A stretch of 64,000 nucleotides of DNA, taken from assembly GCF_026790065.1 (NCBI RefSeq), contig NZ_JALAMO010000006.1, positions 206,824 through 270,823 on the forward strand, written 5' to 3'. The position numbers and the translations under genes are program-made. Each line of letters starts with the position of its first letter. The first letter of the stretch is position 1. Shown in pieces: positions 10,937 through 19,526 of this stretch. The stretch comes from Bacillus sp. N13C7 (GTDB lineage: Bacteria > Bacillota > Bacilli > Bacillales > Bacillaceae). Under the pieces are notes generated by a model that ran no database searches, was not told the origin of the DNA, and saw only the letters and a program-made list of their open reading frames with translations.

Positions 10937-10965
10937 ATATGGACGAAAATGAAAGGAGCTCTGGC

Positions 10966-12171
10966 ATGAGTGAGTTATTAGCAACATATCTCCTGACAGA
11001 ACCGGGAGCCGATACAGAGAAAAAAGCAGAACAGATCGCAACAGGATTGACAGTAGGCTCCTGGACTGATCTGCCTCTGGTAAAACAGGAGCAATTGCAA
11101 AAGCACAAGGGGCGGGTAATAAAGGTTGAGGAGAGAGAGGGAACAAATCAAGCAGTGATCACAATTGCCTATCCTGAAATCAATTTCTCTCAGGATATCC
11201 CGGCTTTGCTGACAACAGTGTTTGGCAAGCTGTCGCTGGACGGAAAAATTAAATTAATCGATCTTCACTTCTCTGAAGCGTTTAAACGCACGTTGCCAGG
11301 GCCGAAGTTTGGCATATACGGCATTCGGAAGCTGCTTGGGGAGTTTGAGAGGCCGCTGTTAATGAGCATTTTTAAAGGGGTTATCGGAAGAGACCTGAGT
11401 GATATTAAAGAACAGCTCAGACAGCAGGCCCTTGGCGGAGTTGACTTGATTAAGGATGATGAAATTTTCTTTGAGACAGGTCTGGCGCCTTTTGAAACAA
11501 GAATTACAGAGGGAAAGCAAATATTGAGAGAAACGTATGAGCAAACCGGACATAAAACGCTGTATGCTGTGAATTTGACTGGACGTACGGCTGATCTGAA
11601 AGATAAAGCGAGACGCGCCGCCGAATTGGGAGCGGATGCGCTTTTGTTTAATGTCTTCTCTTACGGCTTGGACGTCATGCAGAGCCTTGCGGAAGATCCT
11701 CAGATCTCAATCCCGATTATGGCGCACCCAGCGGTCAGCGGGGCATTTACATCCTCGCCGTTTTACGGCTTTTCTCACGCTCTATTGCTAGGAAAATTAA
11801 ACCGGTATTGCGGTGCTGACTTCAGTCTCTTTCCGTCTCCGTACGGTTCGGTTGCGCTTCCAAAAGAGGATGCGCTGGCGATTCATGAAGAATGTGTAAG
11901 AGAGGATGCTTTTAACCAAACATTTGCTGTTCCGTCCGCAGGCATTCATCCCGGTATGGTTCCGCTTCTCATGCGGGACTTCGGCATAGATCATATTATT
12001 AACGCCGGGGGAGGCATACACGGTCATCCGAACGGCGCCCAAGGCGGAGGCAAAGCGTTCAGAGCCATTATTGATGCAGTCTTAGAAGCCCAGCCGATTG
12101 ATGAAAAAGCCGAACATTGCAAGGATCTGAAGCTTGCGCTAGAGAAATGGGGAAAGGTTGAAGCGGTATGA
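10966..12171 (+). CDS. mtnW: 2,3-diketo-5-methylthiopentyl-1-phosphate enolase (RuBisCO-like)
   Basis: A RuBisCO-like protein that tautomerises the diketone intermediate to the enol form. The lysine-metal motif [10 protein letters not shown] resembles the carbamylated lysine loop of RuBisCO, and [19 protein letters not shown] is the phosphate-binding C-terminal motif. I chose the ATG at 10966 (401 residues) because AAAGGAG lies seven bases upstream. In-frame starts at 10939 and 10888 are possible, but they fall at or inside the riboswitch terminator and have no ribosome site. The stop overlaps mtnX by four bases. Confidence 0.94.
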   Translation: MSELLATYLLTEPGADTEKKAEQIATGLTVGSWTDLPLVKQEQLQKHKGRVIKVEEREGTNQAVITIAYPEINFSQDIPALLTTVFGKLSLDGKIKLIDLHFSEAFKRTLPGPKFGIYGIRKLLGEFERPLLMSIFKGVIGRDLSDIKEQLRQQALGGVDLIKDDEIFFETGLAPFETRITEGKQILRETYEQTGHKTLYAVNLTGRTADLKDKARRAAELGADALLFNVFSYGLDVMQSLAEDPQISIPIMAHPAVSGAFTSSPFYGFSHALLLGKLNRYCGADFSLFPSPYGSVALPKEDALAIHEECVREDAFNQTFAVPSAGIHPGMVPLLMRDFGIDHIINAGGGIHGHPNGAQGGGKAFRAIIDAVLEAQPIDEKAEHCKDLKLALEKWGKVEAV

Positions 12172-12875
12172 TGACTCGAAAGCCTTTAATTATTTGCGAT
12201 TTTGACGGAACCATTACGATGAATGACAACATTATAAGCATCATGAAAACATTCGCTCCGCCGGAGTGGACGGCATTAAAAGACGGCGTGCTGTCCAAAA
12301 CGCTGTCCATTAAGGAAGGTGTCGGACAGATGTTCGGCCTTTTGCCAAGCCGTTTAAAAGACGAGATTACAAGATTTGTATTGCAAGATGCAAAAATCAG
12401 GGAAGGCTTTCGGGAATTCGTAGCGTTTGTCAAGGAGAATGAGATTCCGTTTTATGTCGTAAGCGGAGGCATGGACTTTTTTGTATATCCATTGCTTGAA
12501 GGCATTGTGGAGAAAGACCGCATTTATTGCAACCATGCTTCCTTTGACAAAGACTATATTCATATTGACTGGCCTCATTCATGCAAGGGGACGTGCAGCA
12601 ATCAATGCGGGTGCTGCAAGCCGTCGGTGATACAAGAGCTTTCTGAACCGAACCAATATATCATCATGATCGGTGATTCGGTTACGGATGTAGAGGCGGC
12701 AAAGCTGTCGGATCTTTGTTTTGCAAGGGATTATTTATTAAACGAATGCCGGGAGCATCACCTGAATCATCTCCCGTATCAGGATTTTAATGAGATTAGA
12801 AAAGATATTGAGAACGTAACGGAGGTACAGAAATGGCTGCAAAACAAAAGCGCTGGCAAGAGCTCGCTGAAGTAA
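12168..12875 (+). CDS. mtnX: 2-hydroxy-3-keto-5-methylthiopentenyl-1-phosphate phosphatase
   Basis: A HAD-superfamily phosphatase of 235 residues that acts after MtnW. Motif I is CDFDGTIT near the N-terminus with the nucleophilic Asp; YVVSGG is motif II and [12 protein letters not shown] motif IV. A cysteine cluster near residues 140-150 ([12 protein letters not shown]) sits in the cap region. Translation starts in the ATGA overlap with mtnW; a second ATG follows immediately. Its 3' end overlaps mtnB by 43 bases in another frame. Confidence 0.94.
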   Translation: MMTRKPLIICDFDGTITMNDNIISIMKTFAPPEWTALKDGVLSKTLSIKEGVGQMFGLLPSRLKDEITRFVLQDAKIREGFREFVAFVKENEIPFYVVSGGMDFFVYPLLEGIVEKDRIYCNHASFDKDYIHIDWPHSCKGTCSNQCGCCKPSVIQELSEPNQYIIMIGDSVTDVEAAKLSDLCFARDYLLNECREHHLNHLPYQDFNEIRKDIENVTEVQKWLQNKSAGKSSLK

Positions 12876-13462
12876 AACGGGAATTGGCTGAACGAGATTG
12901 GTTTCCGGCGACTAGCGGCAATCTGTCTATTAAGGTTTCTGATGAGCCTTTAACATTTCTCGTAACCGCAAGCGGAAAAGATAAACGAAAAGAAACGGAT
13001 GAAGATTTTCTGCTGGTGGATCAAAATGGAGAGCCTGCCGAAAACGGACATTCTTTGAAACCGTCAGCGGAAACGCTCTTACATACACACTTGTACAATA
13101 AAACAAATGCCGGATGCTGCCTGCACGTCCACACGGTAAACAATAATGTGATATCAGAGTTATATGGAGACCAAAAGAAAATCACCTTCAGAGGCCAGGA
13201 GATTATAAAAGCGCTCGGCCTGTGGGAAGAGAATGCAGAAGTGACCATTCCGATACTTGAAAATCCGGCTCATATTCCGACGCTCGCGGCACTGTTTGCC
13301 GAAGAGGTTTCAGAAGATTCAGGAGCTGTTCTGATCCGAAATCACGGTATTACCGCTTGGGGGAGAACGGCATTTGAAGCAAAAAGAGTGCTTGAAGCAT
13401 ATGAATTTTTGTTCAGCTACCATTTGAAATTGAAAACACTCCAGCATCAGCTGGTTAAATAA
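12833..13462 (+). CDS. mtnB: Methylthioribulose-1-phosphate dehydratase
   Basis: 209 residues of the class II aldolase family, zinc-dependent. It dehydrates methylthioribulose-1-phosphate, the step after MtnA. The metal ligands are visible as HTHLYNK...LHVHTVNNN and the later [10 protein letters not shown]. Start ATG has GGAGGT seven bases upstream, inside mtnX. The 43-base overlap with the end of mtnX is real, because both frames keep family motifs to their ends. Confidence 0.95.
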   Translation: MAAKQKRWQELAEVKRELAERDWFPATSGNLSIKVSDEPLTFLVTASGKDKRKETDEDFLLVDQNGEPAENGHSLKPSAETLLHTHLYNKTNAGCCLHVHTVNNNVISELYGDQKKITFRGQEIIKALGLWEENAEVTIPILENPAHIPTLAALFAEEVSEDSGAVLIRNHGITAWGRTAFEAKRVLEAYEFLFSYHLKLKTLQHQLVK

Positions 13463-13476
13463 AAGGAGGAACTGAA

Positions 13477-14013
13477 ATGGCAACTATTCGAATTCATGAT
13501 GAGGCGAATACAACGATTGAAAATCAAGAGGAAGTAGCAAGCTTTCTAGATAGTCAAGAGGTTATTTATGAGCAGTGGGATATTGCGAAGCTTCCGGAAC
13601 AGCTCTCTGAGAAATATGATCTGACCGAAGAAGAAAAACAGCAAATTCTTGATACCTTTGAAACTGAAATTAAAGATATCTCAGCCCGCCGCGGCTATAA
13701 AGCACAGGATGTTATTTCATTGTCAGACAGCAATCCAAAACTTGATGAACTGCTTGAGAACTTTAAAAGAGAGCATCACCATACAGACGATGAGGTCCGT
13801 TTTATCGTAAGCGGACACGGCATTTTTGTCATTCAAGGCAAAGACGGCACGTTTTTTGATGTCCGTTTAAACCCCGGAGATTTAATCTCAGTGCCTGAGA
13901 ATATCCGCCATTATTTCACACTTCAGGAGGACCGCAAAGTGGTTGCGGTGAGGATCTTTGTCACAACTGAAGGCTGGGTTCCGATTTATGAAAAAGACAG
14001 CGTGAATCAATAA
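13477..14013 (+). CDS. mtnD: Acireductone dioxygenase
   Basis: A cupin-fold dioxygenase of 178 residues that oxidises the acireductone to the keto acid used by MtnE (Fe form) or to an off-pathway product (Ni form). Metal ligands lie in REHHHTDDEVRF and in the later IRHYFTL. A strong AAGGAGG is present and the gene starts 14 bases after mtnB. Last gene of the SAM-controlled operon. Confidence 0.96.
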   Translation: MATIRIHDEANTTIENQEEVASFLDSQEVIYEQWDIAKLPEQLSEKYDLTEEEKQQILDTFETEIKDISARRGYKAQDVISLSDSNPKLDELLENFKREHHHTDDEVRFIVSGHGIFVIQGKDGTFFDVRLNPGDLISVPENIRHYFTLQEDRKVVAVRIFVTTEGWVPIYEKDSVNQ

Positions 14014-14019
14014 GCAGGA

Positions 14020-14050
14020 AAAGCCCCGTTTATCAAAACGGGGCTTTTTA
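14020..14050 (+). terminator. Terminator of the mtnWXBD operon
   Basis: AAGCCCCGTTT and AAAACGGGGCTT form an 11-bp stem followed by T residues; the reverse strand also has an A/T flank and may serve ykvA. Confidence 0.9.
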
Positions 14051-14053
14051 TAT

Positions 14054-14374
14054 TTATTGCAAACGCCACTTTTCATATTGTGACATTTCTTTTTTAATTA
14101 GCGTCCAAATTAAACCTAAAACAGCTGCATCGTCAATGATCCCAAGACCGAGGATAACGTCTGGAATGATATCGAGCGGCATGACGATATACAAGATGGC
14201 AGCAATCAGAAGCAAAAGCGTTTTAACCTGTGAACGAGGGTAGTTGCCGTTTCTCCAATCGCGAAGCATTTGAAAAAAAACGCTGATGTGCTGCATGCAT
14301 TTTTTTCGGTTTTTCCTTTTTAAAATTGCTTTTCCGCCTGCCGCTCCGAGCATTATTGCTTTCTTTTTCTTCAT
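14054..14374 (-). CDS. ykvA: Small membrane protein, DUF1232 family (YkvA)
   Basis: 106 residues. A Lys-rich N-terminus is followed by the DUF1232 core: a hydrophobic helix, then MPLDIIPDVILGLGIIDDAA and a second hydrophobic stretch. The function of the family is unknown. ATG start with GGAGGT upstream on the minus strand. Convergent with mtnD and divergent from spo0E, so transcribed alone. Confidence 0.88.
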   Translation of the reverse strand: MKKKKAIMLGAAGGKAILKRKNRKKCMQHISVFFQMLRDWRNGNYPRSQVKTLLLLIAAILYIVMPLDIIPDVILGLGIIDDAAVLGLIWTLIKKEMSQYEKWRLQ

Positions 14375-14575
14375 AAAGCATACCTCCTGCCTGGCGGGTG
14401 TTTAAGATATTCATCACCTGGGTATTATTCTTCTAATCCTATCAATATATCTATTATACCTGAAAAATTAACTTATTTAATGAAAATATGTTTACAAATA
14501 AAGTATAATCTGTAATAATGCACAATAACCCAATCAAACTTGTTTCCTATTTCTTAGCGGCGAGGGGTGAAGTGA

Positions 14576-14833
14576 ATGGGCGGTTCTTCAGAACAAGAAA
14601 GATTGTTGGTGTCTATTGATGAAAAAAGAAAGTTAATGATAGATGCCGCTAGAAAGCAGGGATTTACAGGGCATGACACGATCAAACACAGTCAGGAGCT
14701 GGATTGTTTAATAAATGAATATCACCAGCTCATGCAAGAAAACGAACATTCTCAAGGTATTCAAGGCCTTGTTAAGAAATTAGGCTTGTGGCCCCGCAGA
14801 GATGTTATGCCTGCATATGATGCAAATAAATAG
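14576..14833 (+). CDS. spo0E: Spo0A~P phosphatase Spo0E
   Basis: 85 residues. It dephosphorylates Spo0A~P and so delays sporulation. The family signature SQELDCLINEYHQL is intact, and the C-terminal tail GLVKKLGLWPRRDVMPAY, needed for control of its activity, is complete. The sequence matches the B. subtilis protein almost residue for residue from memory. ATG start with a weak GAGGGG upstream. A long AT-rich region (14418-14560) holds its promoter. Confidence 0.96.
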   Translation: MGGSSEQERLLVSIDEKRKLMIDAARKQGFTGHDTIKHSQELDCLINEYHQLMQENEHSQGIQGLVKKLGLWPRRDVMPAYDANK

Positions 14834-14859
14834 CGGCGTTATCAGATGCATATATAAAG

Positions 14860-14891
14860 AGAGAGAGCTTTTCAGGAGCGCTCTTTTTTTC
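14860..14891 (+). terminator. Weak terminator or attenuator between spo0E and eag
   Basis: AGAGAGAGC pairs with GCTCTTTTT (several G-T pairs) before a T-run. It may reduce read-through into eag. Confidence 0.5.
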
Positions 14892-14920
14892 TGGAAAAAT
14901 TCATATGAAAGAGGGAACTG

Positions 14921-15352
14921 ATGAAAGAACTGGCGATTATCATTACTGAAATGGTTAATCAATTTCACGATGCTTTTATTTCATTATGCGGCATGTTTGG
15001 CATTCATTTAACCGACAAAGAAATGCATTTTTGGGTGATCGGCATGTTTGGCATTTTCTTTTTCGGCGTCACTCACGCTGTGTTTACATGGCTTTCTAAG
15101 TGGAGCATGACAGCCCTATCCTTTATCTATACCGTTACAGTCATTATCGTCATCGTATTTGCGATTGAAATTCAGCAAAAAGTGACGGGGAGAGGGAATA
15201 TGGAGTTTTTAGATGCTACTGAAGGCTTAAAGGGTTTTTTGGTATTCTTTATGTTGTTTTTGCTTTTGAAAATGTTGTTGCGCTTGATCAAAATGCTCTT
15301 TTCTGGCAGAACAGCAAACAAATCGAACGGCAATGCCCGGTCACGACGGTAA
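14921..15352 (+). CDS. eag: Membrane protein Eag
   Basis: 143 residues with three clear hydrophobic helices (about residues 36-58, 65-84 and 102-122) and a basic C-terminal tail. No catalytic motif. Known from the spo0E locus of B. subtilis as the gene next to spo0E; its role is not established. It starts 87 bases after spo0E and may share its transcript. The terminator after it also serves kinD on the other strand. Confidence 0.9.
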   Translation: MKELAIIITEMVNQFHDAFISLCGMFGIHLTDKEMHFWVIGMFGIFFFGVTHAVFTWLSKWSMTALSFIYTVTVIIVIVFAIEIQQKVTGRGNMEFLDATEGLKGFLVFFMLFLLLKMLLRLIKMLFSGRTANKSNGNARSRR

Positions 15353-15379
15353 AAAACCCTCCTGACACAGTCAGGGGGC
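15352..15379. terminator. Bidirectional terminator, eag / kinD
   Basis: CCCTCCTGAC and GTCAGGGGG form a tight stem; six A residues on the plus strand become a T-run for kinD. Confidence 0.85.
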
Positions 15380-16899
15380 TATGAAGCGGATACTGGGAGA
15401 GTGATCGTCACTTCTGTTCCTCTTCGCACTTCACTTTCGATATGAATGGAGCCTCCGTACATCAGCACGATCCGTTTACATACGACAAGGCCGAGACCCG
15501 TTCCTTTTTCTTTAGAAGTCACAAAGGGAAGGAAGATATGATCCAGCATTTCCTGAGAAATCCCTTGACCGTGATCCACAACTTTGATGATGGCCTTTTT
15601 ATCCGAAGCTCCCAAGGAGATCGTCAGTTTGCCTCCTTCAGGCATTGACTCGAGGCCATTTTTTGCTACATTTAAAATCACTTGTTTAATATGATCTTTT
15701 GTACATTTTACTAGTAAGGGCTGCTCAGTTAAATACTGTAATTCGACTTCAACGTTGTATAGGTTGCCTTCTGAATAGATGATCGGCATAATTTCGCCGA
15801 TAATATCTTGAAGCGAGTTCAGCTCCCATTTTTCAGCTGTCGGCTTGCCGAGAACGAGGAACTCACTCACAATTTGATTAATGCGCTTTATCTCCTGTTC
15901 AATGATAGAGAAGTAAAGCTGATCTTCTTCGCCTTTATATTTCTTTTGCAACAGCTGAATAAAGCCGCTTATGCCGGTGAGCGGGTTACGGATTTCATGG
16001 GCCGTGCTGGCTGCAAGCGTTCCGATCAGCTCTAATTTTTGTGCCTCATTTTCCGAGCGCTCCAGCTGGGTCTGCCGCTTCAGCAAATAATACAGCACGA
16101 GAATAAAAAGGATATTCAGTAGAACAATAATACATGAAAGTGGGAGCACAAGGCTTTTCGTCAGTTCTTCTATTGTGACCGGGTTCGGATATACTTTCAT
16201 ATTCCAGCTGATATCATCCAGATATCCGCTGACGGGTTTTTGATCTTCTGCATGAGAGGCCTGTCCGCTCGTAAAAATCATTTTCCCGTCTTGGTTCACA
16301 ACTTCGATATAAACATCAGGGCTCAGCAAGTTAATAAGGTTTTTCAAATAATCAATTTGAATAGCTGCGACAAGATAATCAGTCACATTTTCTTCCGAGT
16401 TCAAAACAGGGACACAAATGGTAAAAATCGGCTGACCTGTAATTCTGCTCGAATAACTATCTGAAATGACTGTCTTTTTTGTTTCCTTTGCTTTTGTAAA
16501 AAAAGATCTGTCGGCCAGGTTTACTTTCGTTTTTAATTCCGTTGTGCTTGCGGTGACGTCTCCTTTGGCATTTAGAAAATAGAGGCCCGAAAATCTTGGC
16601 TCTGAATCAAAGGTTTTTTCCAAAACTGACTGCATTTTCTTTATATCAACCGGTCTGTCAATGGCGATGGACAAGGAGGTCATCCTCGCCTTTGTTTCTC
16701 CGATTAAATAATTGATTTTGTTGCGGTGAAGGTTCAGCAGGACACTCGCTTCTTGCTTATGTTCTGCAGCTATTGTATCTTTTTCTTTTTCATATACAAA
16801 AAAGCTGATGACGATTGCCGGAATCACGACCAGTATAATATAAAGTTTGACTCTCCCGCAGGCGCCTTTTAGTATTTTCAATTTGCATCGCTCCAACAT
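15379..16899 (-). CDS. kinD: Sensor histidine kinase KinD
   Basis: 506 residues. A short cytoplasmic N-terminus, membrane segment 1 (about 18-36), an extracellular double-Cache sensor (about 37-247), membrane segment 2 (about 248-272), then HisKA with His301 in STAHEIRNPLTG and a HATPase domain with N-box and GTGLGLVV. KinD feeds the sporulation phosphorelay and links external cues to biofilm matrix expression. The ATG used gives the family length, though the ribosome site (GGTG) is weak; a TTG at the next codon is an alternative. Confidence 0.95.
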   Translation of the reverse strand: MLERCKLKILKGACGRVKLYIILVVIPAIVISFFVYEKEKDTIAAEHKQEASVLLNLHRNKINYLIGETKARMTSLSIAIDRPVDIKKMQSVLEKTFDSEPRFSGLYFLNAKGDVTASTTELKTKVNLADRSFFTKAKETKKTVISDSYSSRITGQPIFTICVPVLNSEENVTDYLVAAIQIDYLKNLINLLSPDVYIEVVNQDGKMIFTSGQASHAEDQKPVSGYLDDISWNMKVYPNPVTIEELTKSLVLPLSCIIVLLNILFILVLYYLLKRQTQLERSENEAQKLELIGTLAASTAHEIRNPLTGISGFIQLLQKKYKGEEDQLYFSIIEQEIKRINQIVSEFLVLGKPTAEKWELNSLQDIIGEIMPIIYSEGNLYNVEVELQYLTEQPLLVKCTKDHIKQVILNVAKNGLESMPEGGKLTISLGASDKKAIIKVVDHGQGISQEMLDHIFLPFVTSKEKGTGLGLVVCKRIVLMYGGSIHIESEVRRGTEVTITLPVSAS

Positions 16900-17091
16900 A
16901 CACCTGATTAGAGGTATTATATCATTGTTTCTTCATCTTTAATAAGAAAAAATAACCAAAAAAATTAGAAAAAGATGTTGAACAGCTTACAACATAAAAA
17001 AGAAGAGAAATATTGGAAAGATTTTTATTGACATTTCGGTCTTTGTTTATTAATGTTTCTCTGTAACGGTTTCTAAAAGGATGATTGAGAC

Positions 17092-17529
17092 ATGACAGAA
17101 AAATCACTGAAGTTATTTATCGTGCTGTCGCGCGCGTATCGTTCTATTAACGATCATATGAATAAGCATATTCATAAGCATGGGCTGAATCCGACTGAAT
17201 TTGCTGTGCTTGAGCTCTTGTATCATAAAGGCGATCAGCCGCTGCAGCAGATAGGGGATAAAATTCTCTTGGCCAGCGGGAGCATCACATACGTAGTAGA
17301 TAAGCTGGAGCAAAAAGAACTCCTTATTCGAAAAGCGTCTCCTACAGACAGACGAGTGACGTTTGCACAAATTACTGAAAAAGGCATCGGTCTTTTGAAC
17401 GATATTTTTCCTGGTCACGCTGCTGAAATTGATGAAATGATCAGCGTATTAAGCGAAGAAGAGGTAGAGATGTGCACGGAAATGTTAAAAAGAGTAGGAT
17501 TAAACGCAAAACAATTTCATAATAAGTAA
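17092..17529 (+). CDS. mhqR: MarR-family repressor MhqR
   Basis: 145 residues with a winged helix-turn-helix in the middle (LQQIGDKILLASGSITYVVDKLE, split here: helix LLASGSITYVVDKL). In B. subtilis MhqR represses quinone- and azo-compound-detoxifying genes elsewhere in the genome (mhqA, mhqED, mhqNOP, azoR2); none is in this window. ATG start with AAAGGATG. Free-standing, divergent from kinD. Unlike many MarR regulators it has no cysteine, which agrees with a non-thiol sensing mode. Confidence 0.92.
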   Translation: MTEKSLKLFIVLSRAYRSINDHMNKHIHKHGLNPTEFAVLELLYHKGDQPLQQIGDKILLASGSITYVVDKLEQKELLIRKASPTDRRVTFAQITEKGIGLLNDIFPGHAAEIDEMISVLSEEEVEMCTEMLKRVGLNAKQFHNK

Positions 17530-17568
17530 AAAAAGGAAGCCTGATATGTCACAAGGCTTCCTTTTTTA
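17527..17568. terminator. Bidirectional terminator, mhqR / motB
   Basis: AAAGGAAGCCT and AGGCTTCCTTT arms have T-runs in both directions between convergent genes. Confidence 0.9.
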
Positions 17569-18354
17569 CTATTTTTCATTTGTTTCTGCTGCGCCTCTCG
17601 GCAAGATGAGAACTTCAACGCGCCGGTTTTTGCTTCGGCCTTCCGCTGTTTTGTTGGAAGCCACCGGCTTATACTCACCATAGCCCTTGGCACTGAACAC
17701 TTTTGCGTCAAGTTTGGGGTTTTCAATCAGGAGCCCCATAAAGTTTACGGCTCTCATGACACTTAAATGCCAGTTTGATTGGAATTCAGAATTTTTAATT
17801 GGCATATTATCAGTATGTCCGCTGATAATAATATTTCTCGGCGGGTTAATCACAAGAAGATTTGAAATCTCTTTTGCAAGCGGAACATCTTCTTTGCGGA
17901 TGGTCGCTTTTCCAGAATCAAAGAAAATACTGTCTTTAATCGTAATGAGCAGGCCTTCACTTGTCATCTTTGTTTCCAGCTGATGTTCCAGCTTTTTATC
18001 TTTGATGAACTTTTCCACTTGGCTTCTCACATTTTTAAGTTCTTCTTGATCAGCTGCTTTTTCTCTTTCTTTCTTGCTTTTCTCTTTCTCTTCTTTTTCT
18101 TTTTTCACTTCATCGATGCCGTCTGACTCGTTTTCAGTAGGGGTGACACTGGAATAGTCCAGTACGCCGGTGCCGCCTGTAAAGACTTCATTAAATGATT
18201 TTGAAAGCATTTGAAATTTAGCTGCGTCAATCGAGCTGCTCGCGTACAGCACAATAAATAATGCCAGGAGAAGAGTAAGGATATCGGCGTAAGGAACCAG
18301 CCACGATTCATCAACGTGCTCGTCCTCATGCTTCTTCTTCTTTTTTCTCGCCAT
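17569..18354 (-). CDS. motB: Flagellar stator protein MotB
   Basis: 261 residues. Basic N-terminus, a single membrane helix with the proton-carrying Asp in VPYADILTLLLALF, then a plug and linker and a C-terminal OmpA-like peptidoglycan-binding domain (SGHTDNMP, NWHLSVMRAVNF). It pairs with MotA to form the H+-driven stator. The ATG at 18354 has AAGGAGAGG upstream; eight codons further upstream are open but unsupported. It overlaps the end of motA by 29 bases. Confidence 0.96.
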   Translation of the reverse strand: MARKKKKKHEDEHVDESWLVPYADILTLLLALFIVLYASSSIDAAKFQMLSKSFNEVFTGGTGVLDYSSVTPTENESDGIDEVKKEKEEKEKSKKEREKAADQEELKNVRSQVEKFIKDKKLEHQLETKMTSEGLLITIKDSIFFDSGKATIRKEDVPLAKEISNLLVINPPRNIIISGHTDNMPIKNSEFQSNWHLSVMRAVNFMGLLIENPKLDAKVFSAKGYGEYKPVASNKTAEGRSKNRRVEVLILPRGAAETNEK

Positions 18355-19138
18355 TTTGCGCCTCTCCTTGTTCTGCAAATTTCAAGCGGTCCTTCGCAGG
18401 AAGGTACATTAAAAGCTTTTGTTCGATGACTTTCGGTGCTTGTCCTTCTAATACGGACAGGACGCCTTCAATCATCACTTCACGCAGTTTTACTTCTTGT
18501 TTTGATTTTCGTTTTAATTTATTTGCGAAAGGATGCCATAGCACATATCCCGTAAAGATACCGAGAAGGGTGGCAACAAAGGCTGCACTGATGGCGTGTC
18601 CAAGCTCATCTGTATTGTCCATATGAGAGAGGGCGGCAATCAGTCCGATTACAGCGCCGAGTACTCCGAGTGTCGGCGCATAAGTTCCCGCTTGTGTAAA
18701 AATAGCGGCTCCGGCTTGGTGTCTGTCCTCCATCGCTTCAACTTCCTCTGTCATGATATCTCTGATAAATTCTGCGCTTTGCCCGTCAACAGCCATGCTG
18801 AGTCCGTTTTTCAGGAAAGCGTCATCTACATCCTCAATGCTTGCTTCTAAAGCAAGCAAACCTTCGCGGCGTGCAAGCTGGGCCCATTCAGAGAACATAG
18901 GAATAAGCTCTTCTATTGTCAGCTGTTTGTTTTCCTTAAACAACACTCGGAACAGCGCAGGCACTTTTTTAATTTCTTTTGTTGGGAATGCGATAACTAC
19001 TGCTGAGATCGTCCCTGCGATAATAATTAAAATGGCAGCGGGGTTTGCAAGCGCGCTGAAACTGACGCCTTTTAGAACCATCCCGACGCTCAATGCCACA
19101 AAAGCAAGAATAATACCGATTAACGAAGTTTTATCCAT
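18326..19138 (-). CDS. motA: Flagellar stator protein MotA
   Basis: 270 residues with four membrane segments and the MotA/ExbB core near residues 145-200 (GTYAPTLGVLGAVIGLIAAL), which includes the conserved prolines of the stator. The frame is open about 30 codons upstream, but those codons contain the SigD promoter, so the start is the ATG of MDKTSLIG. First gene of the motA-motB operon. Confidence 0.96.
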   Translation of the reverse strand: MDKTSLIGIILAFVALSVGMVLKGVSFSALANPAAILIIIAGTISAVVIAFPTKEIKKVPALFRVLFKENKQLTIEELIPMFSEWAQLARREGLLALEASIEDVDDAFLKNGLSMAVDGQSAEFIRDIMTEEVEAMEDRHQAGAAIFTQAGTYAPTLGVLGAVIGLIAALSHMDNTDELGHAISAAFVATLLGIFTGYVLWHPFANKLKRKSKQEVKLREVMIEGVLSVLEGQAPKVIEQKLLMYLPAKDRLKFAEQGEAQNGEKKEEEA

Positions 19139-19179
19139 AGTTTTCACCAAATCCTTTTTTACTAGCTTGTCTATGGTTA

Positions 19180-19207
19180 ATATCGGTTTCGGTGCCCGGA
19201 ACTTTAG
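19180..19207 (-). promoter_or_regulatory. SigD promoter of motA-motB
   Basis: On the minus strand CTAAA, a 16-bp spacer and CCGATAT match the motility sigma factor consensus. It lies about 45 bp upstream of the motA start. Confidence 0.9.
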
Positions 19208-19267
19208 GGACATTGTGAATTTGTTCATGAAATATTCAAGGAAGAGGCATAGAAGGGAGAAATAAAC

Positions 19268-19300
19268 AAAAACGGGCCTTTCAAAATTGAAAAGCCCGCA
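19268..19300 (-). terminator. Terminator between the clpE and motA units
   Basis: On the minus strand GCGGGCTTTTCA pairs imperfectly with TGAAAGGCCCG and is followed by TTTTTGTTT. It follows a short candidate gene rather than clpE, which has its own terminator. Confidence 0.75.
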
Positions 19301-19302
19301 GT

Positions 19303-19395
19303 TTAGCGATAGTGAACCTGGCAGCTTGATTGCAAGCTGTTCTTCAGACTGTCTTCATATAATAATAGAAATATCAACTCACTGTATATGAACAC
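19303..19395 (-). CDS. Candidate 30-residue small protein
   Basis: A GTG start is preceded by AAGGAGGG at seven bases. The frame encodes a hydrophobic N-terminal half (MFIYSELIFLLLYED) and a polar tail, and is bracketed by the clpE terminator upstream and its own terminator downstream. The size and hydrophobic stretch are like small membrane-active peptides. I know no named gene here. The good ribosome site and separate terminator are the only evidence. Confidence 0.42.
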   Translation of the reverse strand: MFIYSELIFLLLYEDSLKNSLQSSCQVHYR

Positions 19396-19489
19396 GCTCC
19401 ATCCCTCCTTAAGAAAAGTGTAAGAGATGAAGGAGAGGAAGGCTTCAGGGGAAGGAATGGTATTTTCTCAGCCAAGAGTATGAATGCAC

Positions 19490-19521
19490 AAAAAAAGCGG
19501 CTTCCTAAATAGGAACCCGCT
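19490..19521 (-). terminator. Terminator of clpE
   Basis: On the minus strand AGCGGGTTCCTA and TAGGAAGCCGCT form a hairpin followed by seven T residues, starting just after the clpE stop. Confidence 0.9.
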
Positions 19522-19526
19522 GATCG

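Noticed and set aside
10888..10965. Extended N-terminus of MtnW
   Set aside because: It overlaps the riboswitch terminator and has no ribosome site.
19139..19228. Extended N-terminus of MotA
   Set aside because: These codons contain the SigD promoter with perfect -10 and -35 elements.
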